Part shown: piece by piece, positions 61,840 to 64,000 of the stretch
Position numbering within the stretch: position 1 is the first letter of the stretch
Layout: each line of letters starts with the position of its first letter
Source of the DNA: Bifidobacterium asteroides
GTDB lineage: Bacteria; Actinomycetota; Actinomycetes; Actinomycetales; Bifidobacteriaceae
Direction: 5' to 3'
Length of the DNA: 64,000 bases
Assembly: GCF_003202695.1 (NCBI RefSeq)
Contig: NZ_QGLL01000001.1
Location: forward strand, 248,001 to 312,000
The notes under the pieces: generated by a model
Databases searched by the model: none
Told to the model about the DNA's origin: nothing
Seen by the model: only the letters and a program-made list of their open reading frames with translations
Position numbers and translations under genes: made by a program

Positions 61840-64000
61840 ATGGATACTGAGGTCATGACCGATCCCGTGAAGGAGCGTGGCATTTCGGATCGCGATGCTG
61901 TCGAAGGCATTCTGGTTGAGAAGCGCGACGGCCGGATCGTCGATTTTGATCCCGTCAACATCATGAACGCCATCGAAGCCGCCTTCAAGGATGTCAAGCA
62001 CAAGGTCAGCCCCGAGGATCGCCAGCAGATCCGTGGTATGGCCCTGACCGTTCAGTCCGAGATCACCGATCGCTACACCAACCCGGTCAAGATCGAAGAC
62101 ATCCAGACCCTGGTCGAGCATGCCCTGGTCAATGCCCATCTTTACGAGATCGCGCGCTCCTATACCTCCTACCGTCTTGACCGCGACATTCAGCGTGCCA
62201 AGGCCACTGATGTCAACGAGGCTGTTCACCGCCTGACCAGCAAGGACGAGACCTTGGTGCGTGAGAACGCCAACAAGGATGCCAACGTCTACGCCACTCA
62301 GCGCGACCTGCTGGCCGGAGCGGTCTCCAAGGCCTCGGCCTTCGCCATGCTGCCCAAGGATGTCTCCAACGCCCACATGAAGGGCGATATTCACTTCCAT
62401 GATGCGGACTACTCGCCCTTTACGGCCGAGACGAACTGCTCCCTGCCTGACTTCGGCGATATGCTGGCTCATGGCTTCGAGCTGGGCAACGCCATGATGG
62501 ACTCGCCCAAGTCCATCGGCACGGCCGCCACACAGATCACCCAGATCATCAAGGACATCGCAGGTTCCCAGTACGGCGGCCAGACCGTCAACCGCTGCGA
62601 CGAAATGCTGGACAAGTACGCCCGTCTGGACTACAAGAAGAACTATTCCATGGCTGAGGCCGTTCTGCCGGACGAGGAGCCCATCGACGTGGCCAAGGAT
62701 GTCGTCCGCGGCCTCAAGGCTCGGGAGGCTGACTGGCTGCACCTGGACGATCGCGCCCCCATTGGCGAGGATGCCCCCTTCGATCTGGATGCTCCGCAGA
62801 TCGTTCGCCTGCGTCAGGTCTATGCCAAGATCCTGACCCGCAAGAACATATACGATGCCATGCAGACCATGGAGTACCAGATCAACTCCAACCGTGTCAG
62901 CAACGGGCAGACGCCCTTCGTCACCGTTGGCTTCGGTCTGGGCACCTCCTGGTTCGCCCGGGAGATTCAGCGGGCCATCTTCCTGATTCGCATCCGCGGA
63001 CTGGGCAAGGATCGCCACACCGCCATCTTCCCCAAGCTGGTCTTCACCATCAAGCATGGTCTGAACGCAGACGAGGGCGATCCCAACTACGACATGAAGC
63101 AGCTGGCGCTGGAGTGCTCGACTAAGCGCATGTATCCTGACGTGGTCTTCTACGAGAACCTGGTCAAGATCACCGGCTCCTTCAAGGCCCCCATGGGCTG
63201 CCGATCCTTCCTGCAGGGTTGGACCAACCCCGAGACGGGCGAGGACGAAGAGGACGGCCGCATGAATCTGGGCGTCGTCACAGTCAATATCCCGCGCATT
63301 GCTCTGGAGTCCCGCGGGGACAAGGATCGCTTCTGGAAGATCTTCGACCAGCGTATGGAGGTGGCTCACCATGCTCTGCAGTTCCGCATCATGCGCTGCA
63401 AGCAGGCCACGCCCATCAACGCCCCGACTCTCTATCAGTACGGCGCCTTCGGCAGGCTGAAGCCGACTGACAGCGTGGACACCCTCTTCCGCAACAGCCG
63501 CGCCACTGTTTCGCTGGGATACATCGGCCTTTACGAGGCCACCAGCGTCTTTTACGGCAAGGACTGGATGAAGGACCATAGCTGGGATCCGGATGGCAAG
63601 GAATTCGCGCTGAGCATCGTGCGCAGGATGAACCAGCTCTGCAAGCAGTGGGAGAAGGCCGAGGGATACCACTATTCGGTCTACTCCACGCCGGCCGAGT
63701 CGCTGACTGATCGCTTTGCTCGCATGGACAAGGAGAAGTTCGGCGTAGTCGACGGTGTGACTGACCACGACTTCTATACCAACAGCTTCCATTACCCGGT
63801 CTGGCTGCGGCCTACGCCCATGGAGAAGCTCAGCTACGAGCGGGACTTCCCCTACCTGGCTTCGGGCGGGTTCATCAACTACTGCGAGTTCCCCTCGATG
63901 CAGCAGAACCCCAAGGCCCTGGAGGCGGTCTGGGACTATGCCTACGACATCGGCATCGGCTACCTGGGCACCAACACCCCTATCGATCATTGCTTCGTCT
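61840..64000 (+). CDS. nrdD: Anaerobic ribonucleoside-triphosphate reductase, 5' part
   Basis: 720 residues are present; the C-terminus with the glycyl radical site lies beyond the right edge. An N-terminal ATP cone (about 20-110: LVEKRDGRIVDFDPVNIMNA) gives allosteric control. The catalytic domain has HFHDADYSPF, GTAATQITQIIKDIAGSQYGG, and MGCRSFLQGW with a conserved active-site Cys. It reduces NTPs to dNTPs without oxygen, activated by NrdG, which is expected downstream. GAGGAG with a 5-nt spacer fixes the ATG. The upstream boxes suggest NrdR control. Confidence 0.97.
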   Translation, partial: MDTEVMTDPVKERGISDRDAVEGILVEKRDGRIVDFDPVNIMNAIEAAFKDVKHKVSPEDRQQIRGMALTVQSEITDRYTNPVKIEDIQTLVEHALVNAHLYEIARSYTSYRLDRDIQRAKATDVNEAVHRLTSKDETLVRENANKDANVYATQRDLLAGAVSKASAFAMLPKDVSNAHMKGDIHFHDADYSPFTAETNCSLPDFGDMLAHGFELGNAMMDSPKSIGTAATQITQIIKDIAGSQYGGQTVNRCDEMLDKYARLDYKKNYSMAEAVLPDEEPIDVAKDVVRGLKAREADWLHLDDRAPIGEDAPFDLDAPQIVRLRQVYAKILTRKNIYDAMQTMEYQINSNRVSNGQTPFVTVGFGLGTSWFAREIQRAIFLIRIRGLGKDRHTAIFPKLVFTIKHGLNADEGDPNYDMKQLALECSTKRMYPDVVFYENLVKITGSFKAPMGCRSFLQGWTNPETGEDEEDGRMNLGVVTVNIPRIALESRGDKDRFWKIFDQRMEVAHHALQFRIMRCKQATPINAPTLYQYGAFGRLKPTDSVDTLFRNSRATVSLGYIGLYEATSVFYGKDWMKDHSWDPDGKEFALSIVRRMNQLCKQWEKAEGYHYSVYSTPAESLTDRFARMDKEKFGVVDGVTDHDFYTNSFHYPVWLRPTPMEKLSYERDFPYLASGGFINYCEFPSMQQNPKALEAVWDYAYDIGIGYLGTNTPIDHCFV

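Noticed and set aside
61783-63990. 735-codon open frame on the minus strand
   Set aside because: It is exactly antisense to nrdD, whose protein is unmistakable. The frame is open because of G+C-rich codon bias and has no ribosome site or known domain.
1-64000. CRISPR array
   Set aside because: No regularly spaced direct repeats were noticed; the only tandem repeat seen is the 16-bp pair at 34830-34861.

Overview
The window reads as a chromosomal segment of a Bifidobacterium. The gene order rpsF-ssb-rpsR-rplI, an anaerobic nrdD, several LacI-controlled sugar genes and moderately high G+C with actinobacterial codon use all fit. A heme catalase beside an NRAMP manganese transporter points to the insect-gut (B. 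asteroides-like) branch, because most bifidobacteria lack catalase. The genus is inferred from content; no database search was possible.

Layout. 1-8 kb: the start of a sugar-binding lipoprotein (cut by the left edge), a very large secreted and anchored GH101 endo-alpha-N-acetylgalactosaminidase, and an MFS carrier. 8-12 kb: two GT2 glycosyltransferases around a DUF6541-type polytopic membrane protein. 12-17.5 kb: an SDR oxidoreductase, a nicotinamidase, a GNAT acetyltransferase and a marR-uvrA2 operon. 18-22 kb: a fused-ATPase/permease ABC exporter divergent from a TetR regulator, with two palindromic operators between them. 22-24.2 kb: a lone HNH endonuclease in gene-poor sequence. 24.2-30.7 kb: a LacI-regulated locus (two permeases, GH43, binding protein) with three matching operators. 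30.7-33 kb: wreckage, namely a frameshifted GH43 fragment and a frameshifted tyrosine integrase beside tRNA-Ser(GGA). 33-37.3 kb: katA, mntH and a DtxR/MntR regulator. 37.3-50.8 kb: a cell-surface polysaccharide locus (GT2, GT4, GT2, DUF6541, acyltransferase, Wzm/Wzt-type ABC exporter, IspD-like cytidylyltransferase, SDR, LicD, RmlB). 50.9-52.7 kb: rpsF-ssb-rpsR-rplI. 52.8-61.5 kb: MIF-like tautomerase, GtrA, a frameshifted MFS gene, histidine phosphatase, an unknown protein, a DUF805 protein, a ThiY/ThiX-like ABC pair and a LacI regulator. 61.8 kb to the end: nrdD, cut by the right edge, behind a pair of NrdR-type boxes.

How the parts fit. The 8-12 kb and 37-51 kb regions look like one surface-glycan programme: lipid-linked sugar assembly (GT2, GT4, DPM1-like GT), export by the ABC pair, outside transfer or modification by the DUF6541 proteins and the acyltransferase, and decoration by a CDP-alditol/LicD branch. 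Several of these genes lack a Shine-Dalgarno and have a -10-like hexamer 6-8 nt before the start codon, suggesting leaderless transcripts. katA, mntH and mntR form a peroxide/manganese module. The GH101, the GH43 operon and the GH43 relic show gain and loss of glycan-foraging functions.
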